64,000 nucleotides of DNA from Litorilituus sediminis (lineage in GTDB: Bacteria > Pseudomonadota > Gammaproteobacteria > Enterobacterales > Alteromonadaceae), in assembly GCF_004295665.1 (NCBI RefSeq), contig NZ_CP034759.1, positions 62,001 through 126,000 on the forward strand, read 5' to 3'. A program made the translations under genes and the position numbers. This document shows, one piece after another, positions 46,355 to 54,893 of this stretch; position 1 is the stretch's first letter; each line of letters starts with the position of its first letter. The notes beneath the pieces were generated by a model. That model made no database searches and was not told the DNA's origin. It worked only from the letters and a program-made list of their open reading frames with translations.

Positions 46355-46855
46355 ATGATTAGAAACTTATTTGTCGTAGGCGTTTTAAGCTCATTGCTTA
46401 TTGCCTGTAACTCCTCTGAGCCAGAGGCAGTACCAGACCCTATTTTAGCCATTAATAACCCCAAGCCTATTGAAGGGGCGATAGCAAGTTGTTTAAGCCT
46501 AGAAGAAAAGTTCTCAACCTTAGAGCCAGCAGTAGAGGATTTTTATCTTATTTTTTATCAAGATGGTCACGAGCCTTTTCGCTTAAATTATAAGGCTGAA
46601 TCACAAAGTGCTCGCTGGCTTGTCTATTTAGATGGTCAGCACTCCAATGCTTTTGTCGATATTTATTACGATCATAACTTTCAAACCTCAATGCCGATTG
46701 CACAACTGGGTGAAAATGAAAGAAAAACCAATGCAACCTTTATTTTTATCGATCATCAGGCTAATGGCATTATTAACGGCTGGAGTAGACAAATAATTGA
46801 TTTATCAACTGAGTGTGTTGATTCCTACGCAGATGAAACTGGCGGAGTACTTTAA
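46355..46855 (+). CDS. Putative lipoprotein, 166 residues
   Basis: Secreted lipoprotein candidate of unknown function. The signal peptide has a lipobox, LLIAC, with the acylated Cys at about residue 18, followed by an acidic linker (NSSEPEAVPDP). The mature part is a small domain with aromatic strands (FYLIFYQDGHEPFRLNY, AFVDIYYDHNFQTSMP, TFIFIDHQANGIINGW) and two further Cys (CLSLEE, STECVDSY) that may form a disulfide. Its TAA overlaps by one base the ATG of the next gene. I recognise no family. Confidence 0.75.
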   Translation: MIRNLFVVGVLSSLLIACNSSEPEAVPDPILAINNPKPIEGAIASCLSLEEKFSTLEPAVEDFYLIFYQDGHEPFRLNYKAESQSARWLVYLDGQHSNAFVDIYYDHNFQTSMPIAQLGENERKTNATFIFIDHQANGIINGWSRQIIDLSTECVDSYADETGGVL

Positions 46856-47043
46856 TGAGCAAAACTAAACGGGCAACATTATTTATTATTGATGGCAAAG
46901 AGGCGATGGATATTAATCAGTTAAAACGAACTGAGCTTAGGCAGGCTAGATGCATTCAAGTAAGAAGAGGAACAAGAGCATTAGGTACTCGGGTCAGTGC
47001 TATTTTATCGGCGTATGAGGATAAAATTGATTTTATTGATTAG
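46855..47043 (+). CDS. Small basic hypothetical protein, 62 residues, with an IS at its stop codon
   Basis: 62 residues, basic in the middle (LKRTELRQARCIQVRRGTRALGTRV), no signal. Not recognised. The ATG overlaps the lipoprotein stop (TAATG), so translation is coupled. The stop is TAG, made of the target TA plus the first G of an insertion sequence. The empty site (TA followed by GTGAG beyond the IS) would also read TAG, so the protein is unchanged. The gene's downstream hairpin now lies beyond the IS at 47937. Confidence 0.65.
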   Translation: MSKTKRATLFIIDGKEAMDINQLKRTELRQARCIQVRRGTRALGTRVSAILSAYEDKIDFID

Positions 47044-47926
47044 GGGCTGTTGATCTTTCGCGAGTGTTTTTTGAGCGGCATGGTAAAGCGTTATAATTTG
47101 CTTCGCCAAAAGTAAACTAACAACTCAATACCATGCCTAGACTAATGCTAACTGATAAGCGGTGGTTAAAGCTACTTCAAGTAATGAAGAGCACTGGCCG
47201 CATATACAACAAACCAAAACACAGAATGACGTTTGAGGGGATATTATATCGACTGAGAACAGGCATCCCGTGGCGCGATTTACCAACAGAGTTTGGCGGC
47301 TGGAGTAGCATTTATCGTCGCTTTAATTTGTGGTCGAAGAAAGGCTTATTGAATATGCTATTCAATGAGTTAGCCAAACTTTCAGATTATGATTGGGTCT
47401 TTCTTGATGGTTCTATAGTTCGAGCACACCAACACAGTACAGGGGCTGCTACTGACAATTCTGAACAAATAGGAAAAAGTCGAGGGGGAAATTCAACTAA
47501 AATTCACTTGGCAGTGGATAGTGGTGGTTTGCCAATTTGCTTTGAGCTATCAGAAGGTCAACGACACGACATCGTTCATGCAGAAAGTTTGGTAGCGCAG
47601 TTAGATGATGTAAATACCGTAGTTTGTGATAAAGGGTATGACAGTGAGCCATTTCGCAAATTTGTTCGAGAGCTGGGCGGGGTAACGGTTATTGCCAAAC
47701 GTAATTACGGACAAGACATAGATAAAACAAGCATGGATTGGTGCTTATACAAATATCGTCATTTGGTTGAAAATGCATTTGCGAGAATCAAGCATTTTAG
47801 AGCTATTTCAACGAGATATGATAAATTAGGAAGGAATTATGCCAGCATGGTATCGCTGGCATTTATGTTAATGTGGCTACCGATGTACTGCTGAACAAGA
47901 TATGTACAGCAAAGATCAACAACCCC
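47043..47926 (+). mobile_element. IS5-family insertion sequence, complete (about 884 bp)
   Basis: The left end ggggctgttgatctttcg and the right end, read as its complement, ggggttgttgatctttgc form near-perfect terminal inverted repeats. They are flanked on both sides by TA, the target duplication typical of some IS5 subgroups such as IS427-like elements. It contains one intact transposase gene. Preservation of both ends and of the reading frame suggests a recent, possibly active, insertion. Confidence 0.93.
47133..47894 (+). CDS. IS5-family transposase (single ORF, DDE)
   Basis: 253-residue transposase. The N-terminal part MPRLMLTDKRWLKLLQVM and the segment FEGILYRLRTGIPWRDLPTEFGGWSSIYRRF belong to the DUF4096/IS5 type. 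The DDE residues are seen in WVFLDGSIVRAHQHS (D), VVCDKGYDSEPFR (D) and LVENAFARIKHFRAI (E). Many related elements split this gene by a programmed frameshift; here it is one uninterrupted frame. It lies inside the terminal repeats of the element. Confidence 0.95.
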   Translation: MPRLMLTDKRWLKLLQVMKSTGRIYNKPKHRMTFEGILYRLRTGIPWRDLPTEFGGWSSIYRRFNLWSKKGLLNMLFNELAKLSDYDWVFLDGSIVRAHQHSTGAATDNSEQIGKSRGGNSTKIHLAVDSGGLPICFELSEGQRHDIVHAESLVAQLDDVNTVVCDKGYDSEPFRKFVRELGGVTVIAKRNYGQDIDKTSMDWCLYKYRHLVENAFARIKHFRAISTRYDKLGRNYASMVSLAFMLMWLPMYC

Positions 47927-47936
47927 TAGTGAGTTA

Positions 47937-47966
47937 TTAAGAGAAGGCAGGGGGGCCTTCTCTTAA
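47937..47966. terminator. Strong hairpin displaced from its gene by the IS
   Basis: A perfect 12-bp stem ttaagagaaggc / gccttctcttaa has a G-rich loop and no T-run. Before the IS entered it lay about 10 bases beyond the stop of the 62-residue gene. It separates that gene from the convergent minus-strand cluster. Confidence 0.6.
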
Positions 47967-48005
47967 TTAGCTTACTTTATAGTTAAAAAGAGCCTTAACT
48001 AACCT

Positions 48006-48953
48006 CTAACTATTCTTTTTAAATACTAAGTGGGCTGCAATAAGGTCACTAATCGCTGTGCCTACAGATTTAAATACCGTGATTTCCTCATCCGATTGAC
48101 GAAGCAGATCAGGGTTTTTACACATATCAGCTAATTCACCTACGATATCTTTTGCATTAAATACACCTTCTTCAATAGGAATAAGTATTTCTCCGGCCTC
48201 ATTTAAGGTATTGGTTAGGCTATCAACGTATACTCTTGCTTTGGTGATTGTTGTGCTGTCACATTCTCGAGCGTTAGGCATATGGTTACCTAAACAATCA
48301 ACATGAGTGCCAGGGCTTAGTGCTTCACCATTAAATAATGGGCTGTGTGAGCCTGTAGCACAACAGATGATATCGCTACTGGCAACTTCAACATTAACAT
48401 CTTGGCTTACACGAAAGTTAACGGCAGGGTATTTTGTGCTATAGCTTTCAATTAGCTGGGCAACTTTTTCTTGGCTTCGCCCCCAAATAGTTACTTGCTT
48501 GATGTCTCTTACTGATAAATGTGCATCTAATAAATAGCCGGAAAGATTGCCTGTACCAAAAAGCATGAAATTACGGCTATCTGGTTTTGAAAGCAGTTGA
48601 CTTGCTAAAGCGGAAACCGCCGCAGTACGCCAATAGGTAACACTTGTACCATCAACTAATGCTAATGGCTCACCCGTTTCACGCTTAAATAACATGATTT
48701 TAGAAAAAAGCCCTGGAATGTCATGTTTGGCAGCATTGTCGGGAAAATAGGTAAACATTTTGTTGCCAATGACTTCTTCATTCCAAGAAGGAAGCAAAGC
48801 AAAGGCATCATGGTTATCGTCGTTCTCTGGTTCTAATGAAAGTACATTGCGCTGTGGCATATGAAACGGCTTAGCAAAACTCGTTTTTAGTAAGGGGATC
48901 AGCTCGGCAAAGTTAAGGGATTGCTGTACTTGTTCTGTACTGATGATTTTCAT
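48006..48953 (-). CDS. Ornithine cyclodeaminase-family reductase, probable delta1-pyrroline-2-carboxylate reductase
   Basis: 315-residue protein of the ornithine cyclodeaminase/mu-crystallin superfamily. The NAD(P)-binding Rossmann motif is MLFGTGNLSGYLLDAHL, followed by VTIWGRSQEKVAQLIESY. Also present are SDIICCATGSHSPLF, DCLGNHMPNARECDS and a C-terminal VGTAISDLIAAHLV. Bacterial members beside 3-hydroxyproline dehydratase (LhpI type) reduce delta1-pyrroline-2-carboxylate to L-proline. That reading is favoured here because the dehydratase is two genes upstream. It is the last gene of a four-gene minus-strand cluster. Confidence 0.82.
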   Translation of the reverse strand: MKIISTEQVQQSLNFAELIPLLKTSFAKPFHMPQRNVLSLEPENDDNHDAFALLPSWNEEVIGNKMFTYFPDNAAKHDIPGLFSKIMLFKRETGEPLALVDGTSVTYWRTAAVSALASQLLSKPDSRNFMLFGTGNLSGYLLDAHLSVRDIKQVTIWGRSQEKVAQLIESYSTKYPAVNFRVSQDVNVEVASSDIICCATGSHSPLFNGEALSPGTHVDCLGNHMPNARECDSTTITKARVYVDSLTNTLNEAGEILIPIEEGVFNAKDIVGELADMCKNPDLLRQSDEEITVFKSVGTAISDLIAAHLVFKKNS

Positions 48954-48986
48954 GTTGTTCTCTTGTTAACGCTAATTCAACAGCAT

Positions 48987-49019
48987 TAGAGTACAAGGCT
49001 AAGCTTGCCTTGCACTCTA
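48987..49019 (-). other. Intergenic hairpin between the M24 peptidase and reductase genes
   Basis: A 13-bp stem with one mismatch (tagagtacaaggc / gccttgcactcta) and a 7-base loop taagctt; no T-run follows. It may be an mRNA processing or stability element setting the expression ratio of the two genes. Confidence 0.45.
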
Positions 49020-49033
49020 GTACTGCTAAGTCA

Positions 49034-50119
49034 TTATAAAATGATTAACTCTTTTGGTGATTCATTAAGGATTTCAAGACCGTTCTCGGTTAAGACGACA
49101 TCATCTTCAATTCTTACACCACCCCAATCAGGGATATAAATGCCTGGTTCAACGGTAAATACGCAGCCTAGCTCCATTTTATAGTCACAATGTGGACCGA
49201 TAAATGGCCACTCATGCAGCTGCAAGCCAACACCATGGCCTAATCCTTCACCACGATATTTACCATATTCACTAGCAATTAAGATATCGTCAGCAATCTT
49301 TTGCAATGCTTTACCTTCGATACCTTCTTTAATGGCATCAAGTGCTGCTTGTTGAGAATCTTTTACGGTTTGGTAGATAGACTTTTGTTTTTCGTCAGCT
49401 TCAGCAAAGATAAAGGTACGCGTCATATCTGAGCGGTAGCCATTTACCACAGCACCAAAGTCAACCAGAATAAAGTCGCCTCGTTTTAATTTTACTGATG
49501 CCGACGGGATACCATGCGGCATGGCAGCACGAGCACCAAATAATAAAATGGTGGCAAAAGAGAGCTCTTCAGAGCCAAGTTTAGCCATTTGATACTCAAG
49601 TTCGTTAGATAATTCGCGCTCACTAATGCCTTCTTTCACTAAAGGTAGAATATTAGCTAGGGCTTGGTCAGCAATTTTTGCCGCTTGGCGAATCGAGTCA
49701 ATTTCATCTTGGCTTTTAACCATTCTAAAGGTTTCAACAATACCGGTTTTGCCAATAAATTCGCTAATATTGGCTTGTTGTTGGATCTCTGCTTGAATTT
49801 GTTGCCACTGTTCAACGCTGATGTGATCACTTTCAAAGTTTACTTGTTGACAGTTATCTTTTAGCAATAACTCAGCAATTAATGATGCTAAGCTTTGGTT
49901 AGCGCGGTCACGACAAATCACTGTAAATTCAGTTGCTTGTTTTTCGGCTTGCTCAACGTAACGATAATCAGTCAGTAGGTAATTGTTGTGCTCTGTGAAC
50001 ACTAATGTGGCAGCATGACCTGTAAAGCCTGACAAATAGGTGATGTTGATATCACTGAAAATGATCATCGCACTTTGTGACTGAGTGAAGACTTGTTGGC
50101 GTAAGCGATTAAGTTTCAT
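49034..50119 (-). CDS. M24-family Xaa-Pro peptidase
   Basis: 361-residue creatinase-fold metallopeptidase. The N-terminal domain is about 1-125 and the pita-bread catalytic domain about 130-361. All five metal ligands are visible: two Asp in VDFGAVVNGYRSDMTRTF, His in GEGLGHGVGLQLHEWP, Glu in VFTVEPGIYIPDWGG and Glu in VRIEDDVVL. These enzymes cleave before or after proline in short peptides. Between a hydroxyproline dehydratase and the reductase, downstream of a peptide permease, it probably frees proline or hydroxyproline from imported peptides. Confidence 0.9.
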   Translation of the reverse strand: MKLNRLRQQVFTQSQSAMIIFSDINITYLSGFTGHAATLVFTEHNNYLLTDYRYVEQAEKQATEFTVICRDRANQSLASLIAELLLKDNCQQVNFESDHISVEQWQQIQAEIQQQANISEFIGKTGIVETFRMVKSQDEIDSIRQAAKIADQALANILPLVKEGISERELSNELEYQMAKLGSEELSFATILLFGARAAMPHGIPSASVKLKRGDFILVDFGAVVNGYRSDMTRTFIFAEADEKQKSIYQTVKDSQQAALDAIKEGIEGKALQKIADDILIASEYGKYRGEGLGHGVGLQLHEWPFIGPHCDYKMELGCVFTVEPGIYIPDWGGVRIEDDVVLTENGLEILNESPKELIIL

Positions 50120-50140
50120 AGTTACTCTCTTTAAATTCGT

Positions 50141-51208
50141 TTATCTTAATAAAAAACCGTATTTTAGTGGATCAGCTTGGTTGATTAACCATTGTGCTTT
50201 ACCACAAATATGCGCATCGCCTGTGACTTGAGGGATGACAGCATCAAAGCCTGCAAAGTCAAGTTTTTCGATGGCTTTAACATTGAATTGGCTACCTAAA
50301 ATACTTTCTATAATAATGGCTTGCTCTAGCGCCACTTCTTCTTTGGCAACGTGTAAAGCAATGCGGCCACTAACACCACTGCCAGTAGGGCTTCTATCTA
50401 GCTCACCGTCAGCAAAAATACAGACATTACGACTGTGAACATCGGCATTAGGTGATTTATCGATAAAAATAACCCCATATAAAAAGCTTAAATCTTCTTC
50501 TACAGGGTGCTCAATAGCCATTTGATTCATCACAGCGGCTTTAATTTTGCGGCCATAATCAATTAAGGTCTCTTGGTTTTTAGGCTCGAGTGATAAATTG
50601 AGCTTTGCAGCATCAACGTAGGCGTAAAATGCGCCGCCAAAGGCAACATCAAAATCAACCTTGCCAATACCATCAACATCAACACTTTGCTCTTTTGCTA
50701 AAACAAAAGATGGCACACAGTTAAAGGTTACCTGAGTAATAATATTACCTTCTGCAAAGGCTTTGGCAAAAATTTGCCCACAAGGTACATCAATAACAAC
50801 CTCGGTTACTTGACCTGTTTGCTCAACCACACCCGACTCAACAGCACACTTCGCTAGGGCAATTACCGCATGGCCACACATGGTGCTATAGCCTTCGTTG
50901 TGGATAAAAATAGCACCAAAATGGCTATTTTCTCGTTCTGCTTCAGTAATAATCGCGCCATACATATCGGCATGACCGCGTGGTTCAAACATCAGGGCGC
51001 GGCGAAGATCGTCATGGTTTTCCTGACAATCTCTACGTTTTGCTAAAATAGTGTTTCCGGCAAGCTCAGGAAAGCCACTGGTTATAATACGTAAAGGCTC
51101 GCCACCTGTGTGACATTCCAGCGTATTGATAGTTTTATAACTTTCTTGCTCAGTGTTTACTTGCCATTGTTCAAATTGCTTGGCAGGGTTTACTTTTCTA
51201 ATTTGCAT
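50141..51208 (-). CDS. Proline racemase-superfamily enzyme, probable trans-3-hydroxy-L-proline dehydratase
   Basis: 355 residues. Proline racemases and 4-hydroxyproline epimerases use two Cys. Here the first motif keeps Cys (STMCGHAVIALAK, C111) and the second has Thr (DRSPTGSGVSGR, T275). A Cys/Thr pair is the mark of trans-3-hydroxy-L-proline dehydratase, as in the human enzyme, which forms delta-pyrroline-2-carboxylate. The adjacent reductase-family gene would then yield proline. Other segments (NTLECHTGGEPLRII, FGAIFIHNEGYS, FADGELDRSPTG) are standard. The start follows the POT gene by 2 bases. Confidence 0.87.
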   Translation of the reverse strand: MQIRKVNPAKQFEQWQVNTEQESYKTINTLECHTGGEPLRIITSGFPELAGNTILAKRRDCQENHDDLRRALMFEPRGHADMYGAIITEAERENSHFGAIFIHNEGYSTMCGHAVIALAKCAVESGVVEQTGQVTEVVIDVPCGQIFAKAFAEGNIITQVTFNCVPSFVLAKEQSVDVDGIGKVDFDVAFGGAFYAYVDAAKLNLSLEPKNQETLIDYGRKIKAAVMNQMAIEHPVEEDLSFLYGVIFIDKSPNADVHSRNVCIFADGELDRSPTGSGVSGRIALHVAKEEVALEQAIIIESILGSQFNVKAIEKLDFAGFDAVIPQVTGDAHICGKAQWLINQADPLKYGFLLR

Positions 51209-51210
51209 GC

Positions 51211-52980
51211 TTAACTTGCCTCTAACTGTAATTGTTGTTGCTTTTCAATCTCATCAACAAAGTGACGGTTAAATAGATACAAAGCAACACAGGTTACTAG
51301 GCCAAGTAAGGCAATAACAGCCCACATTAGCGCTGGGTTATTTAGGTTGACTGCTAATGAGTCATAAAGCCAACCAGATAGTAAGCCGCCAAATAAGTTA
51401 CCTAATGCCATAGAGACAAAATAGTAACCCATAAACATGGCTGCTTTATCAGCTGGAGCAAATGAAGCAACATACTCTTGACTCTTTGGTGATGCTGTCA
51501 TTTCACCAATAGCAAAAACAATAACTGAGCAGGCCACTAATAAACCGCCAAAGACAACGGCATGACCAGCACTATTCATTAACATAGAGAAAGATAAAAT
51601 GGCTGTACCAGCGATTAGCGTTGGTAATGGCTTAAACTTGTCAATAAAACGGCTAATGACTACTTGGAATAATATGATCATTAAAAAGTCTAGACTTAAA
51701 ATAGTGGCCGGGTTCATTTGTCGATAATCATTCGCCCACTTGCTGGCAAGTTGCTCACTTAATTCTAGGGTTGAGCCTGTTGATTGTTGCACCTGTGCTA
51801 AGGTTTCAAAGCTTTGTTTTAATTCTTGTGCTGGAATACGTACATCAAGCGCTGCTAATGTAGTGGTGATTTCTTTCATCGCCCCTTGTGCTTGCTGTAG
51901 TTCAATGGTGTTGAACTTTTCTGCTAAACGTGCGATTTCACTGGCTAAGGTTTCTAAGTTAACTGCTGTAAATATGTCATGTAACCATGGGCTGATTGAG
52001 TGTAATAGACGCACTAAATCACTGGTATCTACATAATCTCTTACATAAACAGGTAAAGTGATAAAAATTTGTAGGTATACAGTCCAAAAGCCCGTCAAAA
52101 TCAGTAAGTAAGTCATAAATGGCTTATTACCAACACGCATTTTTTGTAGATACCAAGCGGGTGTTTCATTTGCTTTTGTTGGTAGCTTGGCAATAACTAG
52201 GTCCCATAACAGGGCTGAAACAATCAATACTACTGCGATTATTGTTGTTAATTTCCCGCTGGTAATAAAACCTGCGTAGTAAGAGACCAGTAAAATAAGC
52301 AGAGGTACAACAGCAAGTGCTAAACGACCATTACCTAAAACCTGTTGCATCTCTTGAAAAACTTGTTTCAATGATTTGTTTTTGGCTTCTCTGCTTGGTT
52401 CTTTATAGAAGAACAGTGCAGGTATAAAGTTGACAGAAATCCAAATACAGGCAAAAACAAACACCCATTCCCAGCCGTAGTTCTTTTGCACTATGGGTGC
52501 AATTACTGGCCCTAAGAAACCACCAATATTTACCATCATATAGAAAATACCAAAGCCCAAGCCTCGGTTAGTTTCATCGGTTGTTCTACTAATGGTAGCG
52601 GTGACGACAGGTTTAAATATACCTGCGCCTAAGGCGATGAGCATAAAGATACTCATAAAACTGGCTAAATCTTTGGCATAGCCTAATAAATAATAGCTAG
52701 GCGCCATTAAAGCAAAAGATAACAGGAACATTTTTCTATAACCAAATCTATCTGCTAGCGCACCTGAAATAACAGGAAATAGATATAAGAAAAATGGTAC
52801 AACACCCATGATTAAGCCACGCTCTGTGTTGCCTAAACCTAAACCGCCTTGTGTAGCTGGGGTCATAATATAACTTGCTAGTAAGGTGTACATACCGTAC
52901 CAAGCTAAGCGCTCAAATATCTCCATGGTATTGGCGACATAAAAAGCACTCTGAAAAGGAGTTCGTTGAATTTGACTCAT
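51211..52980 (-). CDS. POT/PTR-family proton-dependent oligopeptide transporter
   Basis: 589-residue inner-membrane carrier importing di- and tripeptides with protons. The opening holds the POT motif variant MEIFERLAWYGMYTLLASYI, then GLIMGVVPFFLYLFPVISGALADRFGYRKMFL. About 12 or more membrane segments are predicted. A hydrophilic insert of roughly 90 residues (about 330-425, helical, rich in Leu, Ala, Glu and Gln) interrupts the second half and is unusual for bacterial POTs. It heads the hydroxyproline cluster; operators of the form ATTGTATACAAT lie 36-64 bases upstream. Confidence 0.9.
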   Translation of the reverse strand: MSQIQRTPFQSAFYVANTMEIFERLAWYGMYTLLASYIMTPATQGGLGLGNTERGLIMGVVPFFLYLFPVISGALADRFGYRKMFLLSFALMAPSYYLLGYAKDLASFMSIFMLIALGAGIFKPVVTATISRTTDETNRGLGFGIFYMMVNIGGFLGPVIAPIVQKNYGWEWVFVFACIWISVNFIPALFFYKEPSREAKNKSLKQVFQEMQQVLGNGRLALAVVPLLILLVSYYAGFITSGKLTTIIAVVLIVSALLWDLVIAKLPTKANETPAWYLQKMRVGNKPFMTYLLILTGFWTVYLQIFITLPVYVRDYVDTSDLVRLLHSISPWLHDIFTAVNLETLASEIARLAEKFNTIELQQAQGAMKEITTTLAALDVRIPAQELKQSFETLAQVQQSTGSTLELSEQLASKWANDYRQMNPATILSLDFLMIILFQVVISRFIDKFKPLPTLIAGTAILSFSMLMNSAGHAVVFGGLLVACSVIVFAIGEMTASPKSQEYVASFAPADKAAMFMGYYFVSMALGNLFGGLLSGWLYDSLAVNLNNPALMWAVIALLGLVTCVALYLFNRHFVDEIEKQQQLQLEAS

Positions 52981-53015
52981 AACAATATTTATCTACTAGA
53001 ATTATAGTATTGTCG

Positions 53016-53044
53016 ATTGTATACAATTTGCGATTGTTTACAAG
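53016..53044 (-). promoter_or_regulatory. Two tandem palindromic operators upstream of the POT gene
   Basis: Perfect 12-bp palindrome ATTGTATACAAT (53016-53027) and an imperfect copy ATTGTTTACAAG (53033-53044), centres 17 bases apart. TTGTATACAA-type sites are typical of GntR/FadR-subfamily regulators. They probably control the whole minus-strand peptide/hydroxyproline cluster. No regulator gene is adjacent. Confidence 0.65.
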
Positions 53045-53245
53045 CAATTTATCAGAGTCTATTCGGTGCCTGTACAGAGGAAAGTGTTATGTTAATTTAC
53101 GGCTGTTAAAACGGCGTATATATGTCTATCTTTAACTACAAGGTTACTCATTGAAATATGTCGAAATTGTCTTAAGGTTAAAGGACTACGATCTACTTTT
53201 ACACCAGGCTTAATTGGGCCATCTCACCAGAAATTATAATGTAAT

Positions 53246-54885
53246 ATGAATAAACAAAGGACATTGCGTTTTCAAATTATATTCCCCATTGCTATGGCTA
53301 TGCTGGTTATTGTCTTGCTGGTGAGTTTCACTACGCCAAGTTTTGTAAAAAGAATAATCCAATCTCAAGTCTCACATAATTCGATTAATGCGCTTCAACA
53401 GATTAAGACCTTACGTGCTTACTACACGCAGCATATTGTCAAGAAGGTACAAGATAATACTGATATGTTGGTAGCCATTGATCACTACAATAAAAGCGAT
53501 ACCATTCCTTTACCTGCGACTATGATTCATGACTTGAGTGAGCTGTTCGATAAAAATGGCAGCCAATTACGTTTATATAGTCATTACCCATTTCCACAAC
53601 GTGAGCAACGCCATTTAGATAAATTTGAAGAAAAAGCTTGGTTTGCATTAAATCAACAACCAGAGAAAGTGATTGAAACTTTAGAAATTCAAGGAGATAA
53701 AAGTCTTTTAAGGTAGCAATCGCGGATCAAATGCAAGTACAAGCTTGTGTTGATTGTCATAATAACCATCCATTAACGCCTAAAGCTGATTGGCAGTTAG
53801 GTGATGTGCGTGGCGTACTTGAAATAAGCACAGATATTACCAAACAAATGGCTTTAGCAGAACAAATTAGTAGTGCTATCGTTATTTTTATTATGTTTGC
53901 TTACGTTTTATTAATGGTGATTTTCTTCTTTGTGACGCGGCGTATTACTAAACACGTAAGCTATATTTCCAAAGCTATGGTTGAATTGGGGGATGGCAAT
54001 GTTGACGCGCAAGTTGATCTGGCTTCATCTACCTTGGAAATAGGGCAAATGGCAAAAGCATTCACCACTTTTAAGCAGGCTTTGTTAAAAACACAGGCAC
54101 TAGAAAAACGCCAGCAATTAATGGAGTCGGAAAAGATTGATGGTTTAGGGCGAATGCTGGCAAGTGTTGCTCATGATGTCAATACGCCGATAAGTATTGG
54201 TATTACTGCGGCGAGTTTAATGTCAGATAAAATAGCGCGTATTGAAGAGCAAATTGCTAAGGGCGAGTTAACTAAATCTGATATGGAAAAATTTATTGCC
54301 AGCGCTACTGAGTCAATGCAAGTTGTCTCAAGTAATCTTGTCTCTGCTGGAAACTTAATTAAGAGCTTTAAACAGGTATCAGTTGATCAAATTAGTGAAG
54401 AGCAGCGTCAGATTGTTTTATCTGAGTACATTAATGAGATAGTGCATAGCTTAAAACCTCGATTAACTCGAGCTAAAGCGACAGTTTTAGTTGACTGTCA
54501 GCAAGATTGTCAGTTTTATACTTACCCAGGTTTGTTATCTCAGGTTGTTTCTAATTTGATCACTAATTCGCTTATACATGGTTTTGGCCAAAAGCCTGGT
54601 GGCAAAATTATTATTACCTTAAATGGCAATGCAGAGGGTAATATTAACATTCACTATCAAGATGATGGCATCGGCATCCCTGTGGAACATCAAGATAAAG
54701 TTATGGAGCCATTTTTTACCACCAAGCGAGAGCAGGGGGGCAGCGGTTTAGGTTTGAGTATTGTTCATACCATAGTAACGCAAAAGTTAGCGGGAAAAAT
54801 TAAGCTGGTTAGTAACCAAGAGCAAGGGGTTATATTTGATATTTGCTTCCCGGCAAAGTGTCCTAGCAAGGAAGCAGAGCCATAA
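53246..54885 (+). pseudogene. Sensor histidine kinase with DUF3365-like heme-motif sensor, split by a frameshift
   Basis: Two frames form one kinase. Frame 1 (53246-53716) has TM1 and most of a DUF3365/Tll0287-like sensor (LSELFDKNGSQLRLYSHYPFP). It stops at TAG 53714-53716. The sequence then continues one base out of phase (VAIADQMQVQACVDCHNNHP, with a CxxCH heme motif) through TM2, HAMP, the H-box SVAHDVNTPIS, N-box NLITNSLIHGF, DDGIGIP and GGSGLGLSIV to 54885. Restoring one G after 53713 would give a protein of about 546 residues. It may be a true lesion, a sequencing error, or yield a separate C-terminal half from ATG 53731 (384 residues). Confidence 0.88.
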
Positions 54886-54893
54886 TAGTGCGA

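Noticed and set aside
46355-47043. Lipoprotein/small basic protein pair as a toxin-antitoxin system
   Set aside because: The first protein has a lipobox and signal peptide, and the second no toxin or DNA-binding motif. The overlap alone is not evidence.
47043-53245. IS plus catabolic cluster as a composite transposon or island
   Set aside because: Only one IS copy is present and no second end is seen. The cluster resembles the rest of the chromosome in base composition by eye.
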